From Christensenella sp. UBA4379 (GTDB taxonomy: Bacteria; Bacillota; Clostridia; Christensenellales; Aristaeellaceae), in assembly GCA_002391225.1 (NCBI GenBank), contig DGRV01000008.1, positions 1 to 33,912 on the forward strand: a stretch of 33,912 nucleotides of DNA. The letters run 5' to 3'. Positions within the stretch are counted from its first letter, which is position 1; every line of letters starts with the position of its first letter. Shown here one piece after another: positions 1 through 8,265 of this stretch. The translations under genes and the position numbers were made by a program. The notes below the pieces were generated by a model. It ran no database searches and was not told the DNA's origin. It saw nothing but the letters and a program-made list of their open reading frames with translations.

Positions 1-740
1 GAGATGCCCATGACCAGCTGCATGTGGTGCTCGATGACGAAGACCGTCAGCTTGAACTGGTCCTTGATCCGCTTGATGAAGCTGGACAGCTCGTCCGTCT
101 CCTGGGGGTTCATGCCGGCCGCCGGCTCGTCCAGGAGCAAAAGCTTTGGCTCCGTCGCCAGGGCGCGGGAGATTTCCAGAAGGCGCTGTCTTCCGTAGGG
201 CAGGCTGGTGGCCAGCTCTTCCCGCACGTCCCACAGGTCCACGGTCCGAAGCAGGGCTTCCGCCTTTTTGCGCATCTCCTTTTCCTCCGCCGCGTTCAGG
301 TGGAGGGTCTGGGTGATAAAGTTGCTGCGGCGGCGAAGGTGCATGGCCAGCAGCACGTTGTCAAACACCGTCATGCCGGAAAAAAGCCTTATGTTCTGGA
401 AGGTCCGGGCGATCCCGAGCTGGGTAATCTTATCCGGGGTGAGGCGGACGGGGTTGTCCAGGTACTGGTTGGCCGCCTGGCCGGCGTAGAGCTTTTTCAT
501 CTTGCCGGCGGGGTGGTTTCGCGCGATGGGCTGGCCGTTAAAAAGGACCTGGCCGTTGGTCGGCTCGTACACCCCGGTCACGCAGTTGAAGGCTGTGGTC
601 TTCCCCGCGCCGTTGGGGCCGATCAGGGCGACGATCTCGCCTTCGTTAATGTGCATGGAAAAATCGTTGACGGCGATGACGCCGCCGAACTGCATCGTCA
701 GATGCTCGATTTCAAGAACAGGAACGGGCTTTGCGCTCAC
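1..740 (-). CDS. livG: Branched-chain amino acid ABC transporter ATPase LivG (partial, left locus)
   Basis: Cytoplasmic ATPase that powers a Liv/HAAT importer. The reading frame begins with GTG at 740, whose GTGA overlaps the TGA of livM, and it runs off the left edge, so about 246 residues are visible and only a short C-terminal tail is missing. The Walker A motif GPNGAGKTT is at about residues 41-49, the signature is the LivG-type LPYGRQR variant, Walker B is LLLLDEPAAGMNP, and the switch histidine lies in VIEHHM. The ARTFQNIRLF block is typical of LivG. It is the last visible gene of the left liv locus; livF would be expected just outside the window. Family assignment is firm; substrate is inferred from family only. 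Confidence 0.93.
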   Translation of the reverse strand, partial: MSAKPVPVLEIEHLTMQFGGVIAVNDFSMHINEGEIVALIGPNGAGKTTAFNCVTGVYEPTNGQVLFNGQPIARNHPAGKMKKLYAGQAANQYLDNPVRLTPDKITQLGIARTFQNIRLFSGMTVFDNVLLAMHLRRRSNFITQTLHLNAAEEKEMRKKAEALLRTVDLWDVREELATSLPYGRQRLLEISRALATEPKLLLLDEPAAGMNPQETDELSSFIKRIKDQFKLTVFVIEHHMQLVMGI

Positions 741-1852
741 TTGATCCCCGCCTCCTTCCTGCGCCTGCGAAGCAGGTCGGGCAGCTCCCGGGTACCCATG
801 ATCCCGCGGCGGAAGAACAGCACGACGATCATGATGATCACCGAGAAGACCACCAGGCGGAAGCCGTTGCGCAGTAGCGGCACCTGGAAGTCCCCGATGA
901 ACTGCTCGTTATCCAGGAACCGCAGCCACCACTCTGAGCACGCTACAAACAGGAAGCTGGACAATACGCTCCCCGTCACCGAGCCGATGCCGCCGATGAC
1001 CACGATCAAAAGAATCTCATAGGTCATGGCCGTGGTAAAGGACTTGGCCTGGACGGTGGTCTGGTACATGGCCAGCATGGCCCCGCCTACCCCGGCAAAG
1101 AAGGAGGAAATGCAGAAGGCCAGCTGCTTGTGGTGGGCCAGGTTCACGCCCATGGCCTCCGCGGCGATCTCGTCGTCCCGGATGGACTTAAAGGCCCGGC
1201 CGTAGCCCGAGTGCAGCAGCAGCACGATCAGCGCGATGCAGATGCCGGCGATCAGGAAGGGCACGAAGGTCGACAGGTAGACCGTCACCTTTCCCTCCGC
1301 GTTGGTGATGTTGAAGCTGTTAAAGTTGGGGAACAGGCGCAGCATGTTGGAGCCGTTGGTCACCGGGCCCAGCTGGTTCCACTGGAGGATCGCCCGGATG
1401 ATTTCGGCAAAGCCCAGCGTGGCGATGGCCAGATAGTCGCTCTTTAAGCGCAGCACCGGCAGGCCGATCAGCCAGGCAAAGAAAGCCGCGACCAGGCCGG
1501 CCAGGATCATGGCCACAAACCAGGGCAGGGTAAACTGGATGACGCCGCCGTTAAAATACTGGTAGACGCTGGCCCGGTGCTCCACCGGGATGGTAAAGAT
1601 CGCGTAGGTGTACGCGCCGATCAGCATGAAACCGGCCTGGCCCAGGGAAAAGATCCCGGTAAAGCCGTTCAGCAGGTTCATCGAAACTGCCACCAGGGCG
1701 TAGGTCGCTCCCTTTTTGAGCACGGTAAACAGCATGGAGTTCGGGGAAATCACCTGCTCCGCGATGAAAACGCCCACGTACACGCACAGGATGATCAGCG
1801 CGGTCAGAAGGACCGCCGGATCGACTTTCTTTTGTTTGATCTGATTCGTCAT
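737..1852 (-). CDS. livM: Branched-chain amino acid ABC transporter permease LivM (left locus)
   Basis: Integral membrane permease, 371 residues from the chosen ATG at 1852. This start is preferred over an upstream in-frame start at 1888 because a GAGGTGA Shine-Dalgarno lies 5-6 bases before it and itself overlaps the livH stop codon, a layout seen also in the right locus. Visible LivM hallmarks are SLGQAGFMLIGAYTYAI near the N-terminus, the LRLKSDYLAIATLGFAEIIR loop and the cytoplasmic EAA-like stretch SIRDDEIAAEAMGVN. Many hydrophobic helices span the protein. It pairs with LivH to form the translocation channel. The 3' end overlaps livG by four bases, so the genes are translationally coupled. 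Confidence 0.93.
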   Translation of the reverse strand: MTNQIKQKKVDPAVLLTALIILCVYVGVFIAEQVISPNSMLFTVLKKGATYALVAVSMNLLNGFTGIFSLGQAGFMLIGAYTYAIFTIPVEHRASVYQYFNGGVIQFTLPWFVAMILAGLVAAFFAWLIGLPVLRLKSDYLAIATLGFAEIIRAILQWNQLGPVTNGSNMLRLFPNFNSFNITNAEGKVTVYLSTFVPFLIAGICIALIVLLLHSGYGRAFKSIRDDEIAAEAMGVNLAHHKQLAFCISSFFAGVGGAMLAMYQTTVQAKSFTTAMTYEILLIVVIGGIGSVTGSVLSSFLFVACSEWWLRFLDNEQFIGDFQVPLLRNGFRLVVFSVIIMIVVLFFRRGIMGTRELPDLLRRRRKEAGIK

Positions 1853-1862
1853 CTGTCTCACC

Positions 1863-2786
1863 TCACACTTTGTCCGTCGTCTTTTCACCGAACAGGCCGG
1901 TGGGCTTGACGATCAGGATGATGATCAGCAGCGCGAAGGTAAAGGCGTCTGAAAACGTGGACAGGCCCAGGGGCGCTGAGATCAGGCCAGATTTAAACAG
2001 GATAACGTCCAGGCCCTTGATGATGTTCTCCATGATGCCGATGATGAAAGCGCCCAGCACCGCCCCGGGGATGGAGCCGATGCCGCCGAACACCGCCGCC
2101 ACGAAGGCCTTGAGGCCGGGCATGGCGCCCGAGGTCTGGATGACGGTGGGATAGTTGGTGAAATAGAGGATGGACCCGACGCCCGCCAGGAAGGAACCGA
2201 TCACGAAGGTGGCGGAGATAACGGAGTTGATCTTGATGCCCATCAGCTGGCTGGTTTCAAAGTCCTTGGAGACGGCCCGCATGGCCATGCCGATCTTCGT
2301 CTTGTTGATCAGCGTCACCAGCAGCACGACCAGCACCAGCGTCAGCACCGGGGTGACCAGGGTGACCATCTTGGTCTTGGCCCCCATCACCATCACCGTC
2401 TCCGAAATGCCGGGGATGGTCGGGTACATCTTATTCAGACCGCCCGTCACGTACAGCACCAGGTTCTGCAGCGTATAGCTGACGCCGATGGCGGAAATCA
2501 TCACGCTCATGCGCGGGGCGGAGCGCAGCGGCTTATAGGCCACCCGCTCGATCACAAAGCCGATCAGGGCGGTGATGATCAGCACCATGGGGATCACCAG
2601 CCACAGCGGCAGACCGCTGGCGGAAAGATACACCATCACGATGCCGGCCACCATGAACACGTCGCCGTGGGCAAAGTTAATCAGCCTTAAAATGCCGTAC
2701 ACCATCGTATACCCGATGGCAATCAGCGCATACTGCCCTCCGACCGATATGCCGGACAGCAGGTAGGGGAAAACGGTATTCCACAC
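1863..2786 (-). CDS. livH: Branched-chain amino acid ABC transporter permease LivH (left locus)
   Basis: Integral membrane permease of the left Liv importer. I chose GTG at 2786, giving 307 residues beginning MWNTVFPYLLSGISVGGQYA, because this matches the usual LivH N-terminus. The open frame continues about 190 bases further upstream, but that part translates the intergenic repeat (runs of Ser, Leu, Pro, His) and is not credible protein. Family marks are ALIAIGYTMVYGILRLINFAHGD and the KAFVAAVFGGIGSIPGAVLG stretch near the C-terminus. The ribosome site is weak (AAAGGG about 12 bases upstream), and no promoter is evident between the livJ-type terminator and this gene, so it may depend on read-through. 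The exact start is the uncertain part. Confidence 0.88.
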   Translation of the reverse strand: MWNTVFPYLLSGISVGGQYALIAIGYTMVYGILRLINFAHGDVFMVAGIVMVYLSASGLPLWLVIPMVLIITALIGFVIERVAYKPLRSAPRMSVMISAIGVSYTLQNLVLYVTGGLNKMYPTIPGISETVMVMGAKTKMVTLVTPVLTLVLVVLLVTLINKTKIGMAMRAVSKDFETSQLMGIKINSVISATFVIGSFLAGVGSILYFTNYPTVIQTSGAMPGLKAFVAAVFGGIGSIPGAVLGAFIIGIMENIIKGLDVILFKSGLISAPLGLSTFSDAFTFALLIIILIVKPTGLFGEKTTDKV

Positions 2787-2808
2787 CGTGGAAACACACC
2801 CTTTCAAC

Positions 2809-2996
2809 GAGGTAGGAGGGAGGAAGGAAGGAAAAGGTAGGAGGTAGGAAGGAGGAGGTAGGAGGTTTTTAGAGTGGAGAGTGAAGAGTGGAGAGTGGAG
2901 ATGAATAATGGTTTTCAAGATAATCAGAAACCATATCAACTCTTCACTCTGCGAGCGCAGCGAGCGAAAACTCTCCACTCTTCACTCTTAACAAAA
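2809..2996. repeat. Modular palindromic intergenic repeat R1
   Basis: The gap between the left binding-protein gene and livH is filled by low-complexity DNA in ordered modules. Positions 2810-2866 hold GTAGGAGG/GGAAGGA-type units, ending in GGAGGTTTTTAG. Positions 2871-2900 hold tandem GAGTGGAGA-type units. Positions 2908-2934 form a small hairpin (ATGGTTT and AAACCAT). Positions 2939-2990 are the reverse complement of the GAGTGGAGA module, interrupted by a short GCGAGCGCAGCGAGCG insert. The whole can fold into a long imperfect hairpin on either strand. The same modules recur at 9559-9768 and 26211-26338. Confidence 0.8.
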
Positions 2997-3000
2997 GGAT

Positions 3001-3040
3001 AGTTTTTTACGCGAAAAGCGGCGGAAAGGCCTCCGCCGCT
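3001..3040 (-). terminator. Rho-independent terminator after the left liv binding-protein gene
   Basis: On the minus strand, a 9-bp GC-rich stem (AGCGGCGGA with TCCGCCGCT, 3017-3040) is followed by TTTTCGCGT and a later A/T run. It lies directly after the stop codon at 3068 and separates the binding-protein gene from livHMG, which allows the binding protein to be made in excess with partial read-through. Confidence 0.8.
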
Positions 3041-3067
3041 GTGCTTGATTTGATCAGGACCGCGGCG

Positions 3068-4219
3068 TTACTCGACGGTCTGTTCGGTGACGAACTCCCA
3101 GTCGCCGGTCGCGGTGTTGGCCTTCTTGACGAAGGCGGAGTTGCGGACAGCGTCGCCGTTCTCGTCAAAGACGATGTGGCCGGAAGCGCCGTCGATCTCC
3201 ATGGAGGGCAGCACGGCCATCACGGCGGCGGAATCCGTCGTGCCGGCAGCCTGCAGGGCGGCCAGGGCCATGTAGTAGCCGTCATAGCCCATGACGGACA
3301 CAGCGGAGATCATGTCGTTGCCGCCGTTGTTGGCCAGGGCGGTCGCGTCGCTGTTCAGCCAGGCTTTGAAGCCTTCGTCAAAGGTGGGGTTCGCGCCTTC
3401 CTGATAGAAGGTGGTGACGGTCAGGTCGATGTTGGTCCCGACAGCCGCGGCGACCACGACGTTGCTGTCCAGCGTATCGCCGCCCAGCACCGGGAACGCC
3501 AGGTTCATGCTGGCCGCCTGCTGGATGATCAGCGTGGAATAGGCGATGGACACCGGGCAGAACAGGACTTCCGCGCCGTACATTTCAGCGTTGGTCAGGT
3601 AGGAGGTGAAGTCGGCGTTGTTGGTCGGGAACGCGTCCACGATCACTGTGCCGCCCAGGCCCTCGAAGGCTTCCTTAAAGTAGTTGATGAGGCCCTGGTC
3701 ATAGTCGTTGCCCAGCTCGCCCAGGCAGTAGGCGGTCTTCGCGCCCAAGGCCTTGGAGGCGTAGTTGGCCAGCGCGGTGCCCTGGAAGGGATCCAGGAAG
3801 CAGACGCGGAAGTAGTGGCTGTTGCCCGCGGTCACCTGGGGGTTGGTGCAGGTCAGACCGATGGCGGGAATGTTGGCGTTCTTAAAGTATTCGGAACCGG
3901 CAATGGACACGCCGGAGCCGTAGGAGCCCAGCACCACGGAAACGCCGGCGCTGACCAGCTCCTGTGCGGCGGAAGGAGCCTTGTCGGTGGAGGAGCCGTT
4001 GTCCGCGTAGACCAGCTCGACCTTGTACTCTTCCCCGCCGATAACGACGGTGGGCGTTTCGAGGTTGGCGTACTGAACGCCCAGGGTTTCCTGCTTGCCG
4101 CCGGCGCCGGAGTCACCGGAAGCGGGCTCGTACACGCCGATTTTGACGACATTTTCCGCCAGCGCGGAAACAGACAGCAGCATCATGGCCGCCAGAAGGA
4201 TCGCGACAAATTTCTTCAT
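3068..4219 (-). CDS. livJ: Branched-chain amino acid ABC transporter substrate-binding protein (left locus)
   Basis: Extracytoplasmic periplasmic-binding-protein-like protein (family of LivJ/LivK), 383 residues. It starts MKKFVAILLAAMMLLSVSALA, a classic signal peptide with an A-x-A cleavage site before ENVVKIGV; there is no lipobox cysteine. The mature part opens VVKIGVYEPASGDSGAGGKQ, and YADNGSSTDKAPSAAQELVS and VVLGSYGSGVSIA are typical of the first lobe of the family. AAAGGGGA about 11 bases upstream of the ATG is the ribosome site, and a consensus promoter lies at 4253-4281. It feeds the LivHMG(F) transporter encoded downstream. Amino acid specificity cannot be read from sequence. Confidence 0.92.
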   Translation of the reverse strand: MKKFVAILLAAMMLLSVSALAENVVKIGVYEPASGDSGAGGKQETLGVQYANLETPTVVIGGEEYKVELVYADNGSSTDKAPSAAQELVSAGVSVVLGSYGSGVSIAGSEYFKNANIPAIGLTCTNPQVTAGNSHYFRVCFLDPFQGTALANYASKALGAKTAYCLGELGNDYDQGLINYFKEAFEGLGGTVIVDAFPTNNADFTSYLTNAEMYGAEVLFCPVSIAYSTLIIQQAASMNLAFPVLGGDTLDSNVVVAAAVGTNIDLTVTTFYQEGANPTFDEGFKAWLNSDATALANNGGNDMISAVSVMGYDGYYMALAALQAAGTTDSAAVMAVLPSMEIDGASGHIVFDENGDAVRNSAFVKKANTATGDWEFVTEQTVE

Positions 4220-4252
4220 CTCTTAAACGTCCCCTTTCAGAGAATTTTTTTC

Positions 4253-4281
4253 ATCATACCCCTTTTCATTTCTTTTTTCAA
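4253..4281 (-). promoter_or_regulatory. Sigma-70-type promoter of the left liv binding-protein gene
   Basis: On the minus strand TTGAAA (4281-4276) and TATGAT (4258-4253) are separated by exactly 17 bases, about 34 bases before the ATG at 4219. This is near consensus and correctly placed. Confidence 0.8.
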
Positions 4282-4300
4282 GTGAAGTGCTAAAGCAATG

Positions 4301-4343
4301 CAAATAAAAAACAATCGCCGCGTCTCTTCGAGAACGCGGCGAG
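4301..4343 (-). terminator. Rho-independent terminator of the right livHMGF operon
   Basis: On the minus strand an 8-bp stem TCGCCGCG/CGCGGCGA (4315-4322 with 4335-4342), extended by TCTC/GAGA across a one-base bulge, is followed by TTGTTTTTTATTTG. It ends the transcript after livF, downstream of the heptamer repeat. Confidence 0.85.
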
Positions 4344-4459
4344 GGGATTAGGGATTAGGGATTAGGGATTAGGCATTAGGCATTAGGCATTAGGCATTAG
4401 GGATTAGGGATTAGGCATTACGCATTCGACTATTGCCTATTGCCTACTGCCTATTGCCT
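4343..4459. repeat. Heptamer array R2 (TTAGGGA/TTAGGCA) with inverted arm
   Basis: About a dozen tandem heptamers of GGATTA-G and GCATTA-G type run from 4345 to about 4424. A reversed arm of TTGCCTA-type units follows from 4431 and reaches the livF stop codon itself. The two arms can pair. The array lies between the livF stop codon and its terminator, so it would be transcribed as a 3' untranslated hairpin. Related arrays sit at 8063-8102 and 32540-32588. Confidence 0.8.
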
Positions 4460-5187
4460 CAGTGCCCCAAATACGCCTTCCTGACTGCATCATCATTCAA
4501 CAGTTCCGCCGCCTGGCCGCTCATGCCGATGGTGCCGGTTTCAAGGACGTAGGCGCGGTCGGCTACGGAGAGGGCCATCTGGGCGTTCTGCTCGACCAGC
4601 AGGATCGTGGTGCCCGCCGCGTGGAGCTCGCCGATGATGGCGAAAATCTGCTCCACCAGGATCGGGGCCAGGCCCATCGACGGCTCGTCCAGCATCAGCA
4701 GGTCCGGCTTGCCCATCAGGGCGCGGCCCATGGCCAGCATCTGCTGTTCGCCGCCGGACAGGGTGCCGGCCACCTGCTTTTCGCGCTCCTTGAGCCGGGG
4801 GAAGCGGGTGAAGACGTCCTCCATCGCGGAGGCAATTTCCGTGTTCGGGCGGGAAAAAGCGCCCATCTCCAGGTTTTCCTTGACCGTCATCTGCTGGAAG
4901 ATCCGCCGCCCCTCCGGGCAGAGGGCCAGGCCCTTAAAGACCATGCGGCTGGCCGGGGTGCCAGTTACGTTTTCCCCCTTGAAGCGGATGGAACCGCTGC
5001 GGGGCTTTAAAAGGCCCGCGATGGTATTCAGCGTGGTCGATTTTCCTGCCCCGTTCGCCCCGATCAGGGCGACGATTTCACCGGGCCTTACGTCAAAGGA
5101 AATGCCCTTGATGGCGTGGATCGCCCCGTAATAGACGTGAATGTCGCTGACCTCCAGCAGGAGCTCAGACTGCTGCTTCCCGCTCAT
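4459..5187 (-). CDS. livF: Branched-chain amino acid ABC transporter ATPase LivF (right locus)
   Basis: Second ATPase of the right Liv importer, 242 residues, the normal LivF size. Walker A GANGAGKST is at residues 43-51, the signature LSGGEQQM at 143-150, and Walker B LLMLDEPSMGLAP at 163-175; the switch region reads LLVEQN, where Gln replaces His as is usual in LivF. The PEGRRIFQQMTVKENL block is a LivF hallmark. The ATG overlaps the stop codon of livG by four bases (ATGA), so the two ATPases are translationally coupled and presumably form the heterodimer. The stop codon is immediately followed by the TTAGGCA-type repeat and then a strong terminator. Confidence 0.95.
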   Translation of the reverse strand: MSGKQQSELLLEVSDIHVYYGAIHAIKGISFDVRPGEIVALIGANGAGKSTTLNTIAGLLKPRSGSIRFKGENVTGTPASRMVFKGLALCPEGRRIFQQMTVKENLEMGAFSRPNTEIASAMEDVFTRFPRLKEREKQVAGTLSGGEQQMLAMGRALMGKPDLLMLDEPSMGLAPILVEQIFAIIGELHAAGTTILLVEQNAQMALSVADRAYVLETGTIGMSGQAAELLNDDAVRKAYLGH

Positions 5188-6044
5188 TGGCCGCCCTCCT
5201 TTTTCTTGCCCAGGTAGGCCTCGATGACCACCGGATTGGACTGAATCTCCTCCGGCGTGCCCTTGGCGATCACGCGGCCGAAGTTGAGCACGCAGATGCC
5301 CTCGCAGATGCCCATGACCAGGTTCATGTCGTGCTCGATCAGCATCACGGAGATCTGGAAGGTATCGCGGATGCGCAGGATGTTGTCCATCAGCTCCTGC
5401 GTCTCGTGGGGGTTCATGCCGGCGGCCGGCTCGTCCAGAAGCAGGAGCTTGGGGTTGGTCGCCAGGGCCCGGACGATCTCCAGCCGGCGCTGGGCGCCGT
5501 AGGGAAGGCTGCCCGCCTTGACGTCCGCCAAAGAGGACATGCCGAAAATGTCCAACAGCTCCATGGCCTTTTCGTGCTGCTGCTTTTCCTTGGTAAAGTA
5601 CCTGGGCAGGCGGAAAATGCCGGTGAACATGTCGTACTTGATCTGGTTGTGCAGGCCGATGCGCACGTTGTCCTCCACGGACATGTTGCCAAACAGCCGG
5701 ATGTTCTGAAAGGTCCTGGCGACGCCGGCCTTGCTGACGTCCACGGTGGTCATCCCGTGGGTGTCCAGCCCGTCGATCAGGACGCTGCCGTGGGTGGGCT
5801 GATACACCTTGGTCAAAAGGTTGAAGATCGTGGTCTTCCCCGCCCCGTTCGGGCCGATGAGGCCGGCGATCTCGGTGCGTCCCAGCACCAGGTTAAAATC
5901 CTCCACGGCCTTGAGGCCGCCGAACTCGATGCCTAAGTGGCTGCACTCCAGGACCGGGTTTTTGCCAAGGTCCCTTTCCGGGATGACCGCGTTGGAGGGA
6001 TAGGTTACCATTTTGGTATGCGGTCTCTGTCTTACTTCGCTCAC
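5184..6044 (-). CDS. livG: Branched-chain amino acid ABC transporter ATPase LivG (right locus)
   Basis: ATPase of the right Liv importer, 286 residues from a GTG at 6044 whose GTGA overlaps the TGA of livM. A GGGAGGGG ribosome site lies about 7 bases upstream, supporting this start. Walker A GPNGAGKT is at residues 64-71, the LivG-type signature LPYGAQRR at 180-187, Walker B LLLLDEPAAGMNP at about 199-211 and the switch histidine in LIEHDM. An N-terminal extension of roughly 30 residues precedes the ATPase fold, compared with the left LivG, so an internal start at the MVTYPSN methionine is possible but has no better ribosome site. Confidence 0.94.
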   Translation of the reverse strand: MSEVRQRPHTKMVTYPSNAVIPERDLGKNPVLECSHLGIEFGGLKAVEDFNLVLGRTEIAGLIGPNGAGKTTIFNLLTKVYQPTHGSVLIDGLDTHGMTTVDVSKAGVARTFQNIRLFGNMSVEDNVRIGLHNQIKYDMFTGIFRLPRYFTKEKQQHEKAMELLDIFGMSSLADVKAGSLPYGAQRRLEIVRALATNPKLLLLDEPAAGMNPHETQELMDNILRIRDTFQISVMLIEHDMNLVMGICEGICVLNFGRVIAKGTPEEIQSNPVVIEAYLGKKKEGGQ

Positions 6045-7117
6045 GCCTGATCCCCTCCCTTCACGGAAACCTTGGGCTGCTTTTTGCTGAACAGACGCTT
6101 CACCCGGGCGGCCAGGTTCCTGGTCACCTGCTGAATCAGCGGGTTGTTGGTGGCCAGCATGACCAGGATCAGCACGATGGCGTACACCAGCATCCGGTAG
6201 TTGGAGAACTCACGCAGAAGCTCGGGCAGGATGGTCAGGGCGGCCGCCGCGATCACCGAGCCCAAGGTATTGCCGATGCCGCCCAGCACGACGAACACCA
6301 GGACGTTGATGGACTGGTCGAACTTGAACTTGCCGGCCACCAGGGTCGAATAGTTGAGGCCGTACAGGGCCCCGGCCATGCCCGCCAGCACGGCGCTGAT
6401 GACGAAGGCCATCATCTTGTATTTGGTCGCGTTGATGCCGACGGATTCCGCGGCGATGCGGGCGTCCCGGATCGCCATGATGGCCCGGCCGGACCGGCTG
6501 TTGGTCAGGTTCAGCACCACGAAGAGGGCCACCAGCACCAGGATGAACCCGGCGGTAAAAGTGGCGATCTTCCCGACGGACACCGCCCCGTTCGGCCCGT
6601 TCAAAAGGAGCTTGCCCGGCAGGTTCGGGTTCAGAAAGTCAATGTTCAGGGCCCGGCCGTCCACCGACACGTAGATGCAGTTCATCACGTTTCGGATGAT
6701 CTCGCCGAAAGCCAGGGTCACGATGGCCAGATAGTCGCCCCGAAGCCTCAGCACCGGGATGCCGATCAGCACGCCCGCCACCCCGGCCAGCAGTCCGCCG
6801 GCGACCAGGGCGATGACCAGGCGCAGGGTCGTATCCTCCATGCCCATGCCGTGCTGGAGCCACCCGGAGATGATGATGCCGGTAAACGCGCCGACGCTCA
6901 TAAAGCCGGCGTGGCCCAGCGACAGCTCGCCGGAAATGCCGACCACCAGGTTCAGGGAAACCGCCATCGTGATCCAGCAGCAGATGGGCACCAGCTGGCC
7001 CTTGAGGCTGCGGGTCATGCCGCCGGAGTTCAGCAGCATCTGGCACCAGATAAAGGCGATCACCACCACGGCGTAGGTGGAGAGATTGTAGATCAGTTTT
7101 CTGCGTTTCGCGTTCAT
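6041..7117 (-). CDS. livM: Branched-chain amino acid ABC transporter permease LivM (right locus)
   Basis: Membrane permease, 358 residues from ATG 7117, which has GAGGTGG about 7 bases upstream. A GTG nine bases further upstream is also in frame but would sit on the ribosome site. The protein has the LivM landmarks LNLVVGISGELSLGHAGFMS, LRGDYLAIVTLAFGEIIRN and the ATPase-contacting AIRDARIAAESVGIN, with about nine or ten hydrophobic helices. The last 25 residues are basic and cytoplasmic. It is only ten bases from livH and overlaps livG by four. It is clearly diverged from the LivM of the left locus, so the two loci are not a recent duplication. Confidence 0.94.
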   Translation of the reverse strand: MNAKRRKLIYNLSTYAVVVIAFIWCQMLLNSGGMTRSLKGQLVPICCWITMAVSLNLVVGISGELSLGHAGFMSVGAFTGIIISGWLQHGMGMEDTTLRLVIALVAGGLLAGVAGVLIGIPVLRLRGDYLAIVTLAFGEIIRNVMNCIYVSVDGRALNIDFLNPNLPGKLLLNGPNGAVSVGKIATFTAGFILVLVALFVVLNLTNSRSGRAIMAIRDARIAAESVGINATKYKMMAFVISAVLAGMAGALYGLNYSTLVAGKFKFDQSINVLVFVVLGGIGNTLGSVIAAAALTILPELLREFSNYRMLVYAIVLILVMLATNNPLIQQVTRNLAARVKRLFSKKQPKVSVKGGDQA

Positions 7118-7127
7118 GCCGCCCACC

Positions 7128-8012
7128 TCACACTTTCTCCCGGACCTGCTTGCCCAGCAGGCCGGTGGGTCTGACCAGCAGCACCACGATCAGCACCGCG
7201 AACACGATGGCGTCCGCCAGCTCGGTCGATATGTAGGCGCGGCTCAGGATCTCGATGATGCCCAGCAGCAGGCCGCCCACCATCGCCCCGGGGATGGAGC
7301 CGATGCCGCCGAACACCGCGGCGGTAAAGGCCTTGATGCCCGGCATGGAGCCGGTAGTCGGCTGCAGGGTTGGGTAGGCGGTGCACAGCAGCACGCCAGC
7401 GATGGCCGCCAGCGCCGAACCGATGGCGAAGGTCATCGAAATGGTCCGGTTCACGTTGATGCCCATCAGCTCCGCCGCGCCCCGGTCCTCGGAGACGCAG
7501 CGCATGGCCTTGCCCATCTTGGTTTTGCCGGTAAAGAAGGTCAGGGCCACCATGATGACCAGGTTGGCCAGGACGGTCACCACCGTCACCCCGCTGACCT
7601 TGAGCTGGCCCGAAAACAGGGACAGGTTCGGGAAGGCGATCAGGTCCGTCGGGAAGCTCTTGGGGTTCGCGCCCCAGATCTGCAGCGCCAGGTTTTGCAG
7701 CAGGTAGCTCATGCCGATGGCCGTGATCAGCACAGCCAGCGAGGTCGCCTGCCGCAGCGGCCGGTAGGCCAGGCGTTCAATGGTCACGCCCAGCACGGTG
7801 CACACCGCCATGGCGCACAGCACGCAGAGCACCGGCGGCAGCCCCCAGTACTGGGCCCCGCAGAAAGCGATGTACGCGCCCACCATGATGACGTCGCCGT
7901 GGGCGAAATTCAGCATCTTGGCGATGCCGTACACCATGGTATAGCCCAGGGCGATGATGGCATAGATGCTCCCCAGGCTCAGCCCGTTCACCAGGCTTGA
8001 CAAAAAGGCCAT
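7128..8012 (-). CDS. livH: Branched-chain amino acid ABC transporter permease LivH (right locus)
   Basis: Membrane permease of the right Liv importer, 294 residues, the standard LivH length. It begins MAFLSSLVNGLSLGSIYA and contains ALGYTMVYGIAKMLNFAHGD, the RAMRCVSEDRGAAELMGIN-like cytoplasmic loop that contacts the ATPases, and KAFTAAVFGGIGSIPGAMVG. A GGAAGGA site lies about 11 bases upstream of the ATG. It opens the livHMGF operon and has a dedicated extended -10 promoter at 8147-8175; the roughly 130-base leader contains a short TTAGGCA-type repeat. Confidence 0.95.
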   Translation of the reverse strand: MAFLSSLVNGLSLGSIYAIIALGYTMVYGIAKMLNFAHGDVIMVGAYIAFCGAQYWGLPPVLCVLCAMAVCTVLGVTIERLAYRPLRQATSLAVLITAIGMSYLLQNLALQIWGANPKSFPTDLIAFPNLSLFSGQLKVSGVTVVTVLANLVIMVALTFFTGKTKMGKAMRCVSEDRGAAELMGINVNRTISMTFAIGSALAAIAGVLLCTAYPTLQPTTGSMPGIKAFTAAVFGGIGSIPGAMVGGLLLGIIEILSRAYISTELADAIVFAVLIVVLLVRPTGLLGKQVREKV

Positions 8013-8062
8013 AACCCCACATCCTTCCGGATATTGATTCAGCAGAGGAACGACGGGCGGGT

Positions 8063-8102
8063 GTTAGGCATTAGGCAATAGCCATTAGGCATTAGGCATT
8101 AG
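8063..8102. repeat. Short TTAGGCA heptamer array R3
   Basis: Five or six imperfect heptamers (TTAGGCA, CAATAGC, CATTAGG) lie in the presumed 5' leader of the right livHMGF transcript, between the promoter at 8147-8175 and the livH start at 8012. It is the smallest member of the heptamer family and lacks a clear inverted arm. Confidence 0.7.
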
Positions 8103-8146
8103 AGCCAGGTGTGCCCTTTTTCACCCGCCACCGCTGATATGACGGT

Positions 8147-8175
8147 ATTATACCATAAACCTTAGTCCGACGCAA
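8147..8175 (-). promoter_or_regulatory. livH: Promoter of the right livHMGF operon
   Basis: On the minus strand TTGCGT (8175-8170) and TATAAT (8152-8147) are spaced by 17 bases, with a TG one base before the -10 (extended -10). It lies after the terminator of the binding-protein gene, so livHMGF can be transcribed independently of it. Confidence 0.82.
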
Positions 8176-8207
8176 ACCTTCCGCCGGGCGGATTCGCCCC
8201 GTTGTCC

Positions 8208-8251
8208 GCAAAAATAAAAGAACGCCGGCTCCAGGGTAAACCCGGAGCCGG
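8208..8251 (-). terminator. Rho-independent terminator after the right liv binding-protein gene
   Basis: Minus-strand stem CCGGCTCC/GGAGCCGG (8225-8232 with 8244-8251) is followed by CGTTCTTTTATTTT. It sits 15 bases after the stop codon of the binding-protein gene and before the livH promoter. Confidence 0.85.
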
Positions 8252-8265
8252 ACAGCGTGAAAGAC

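Noticed and set aside
24..1022. Long plus-strand open frame opposite livG and livM
   Set aside because: It is the complement of two clear ABC transporter genes; its product is rich in Val, Gly, His and Arg without any motif. GC-rich genes here leave many such frames (also at 3041-4285, 7116-8000, 8257-9450, 13792-15030 and 19452-20849).
2787..2978. N-terminal extension of the left LivH
   Set aside because: It translates the GAGTGGAGA/GTAGGAGG repeat, has no family counterpart and no ribosome site; GTG at 2786 gives the normal LivH N-terminus.
4343..4459. CRISPR array or telomere-like end
   Set aside because: The repeats are contiguous imperfect heptamers with no spacers, and genes continue normally on both sides, so this is neither a CRISPR nor a replicon end.
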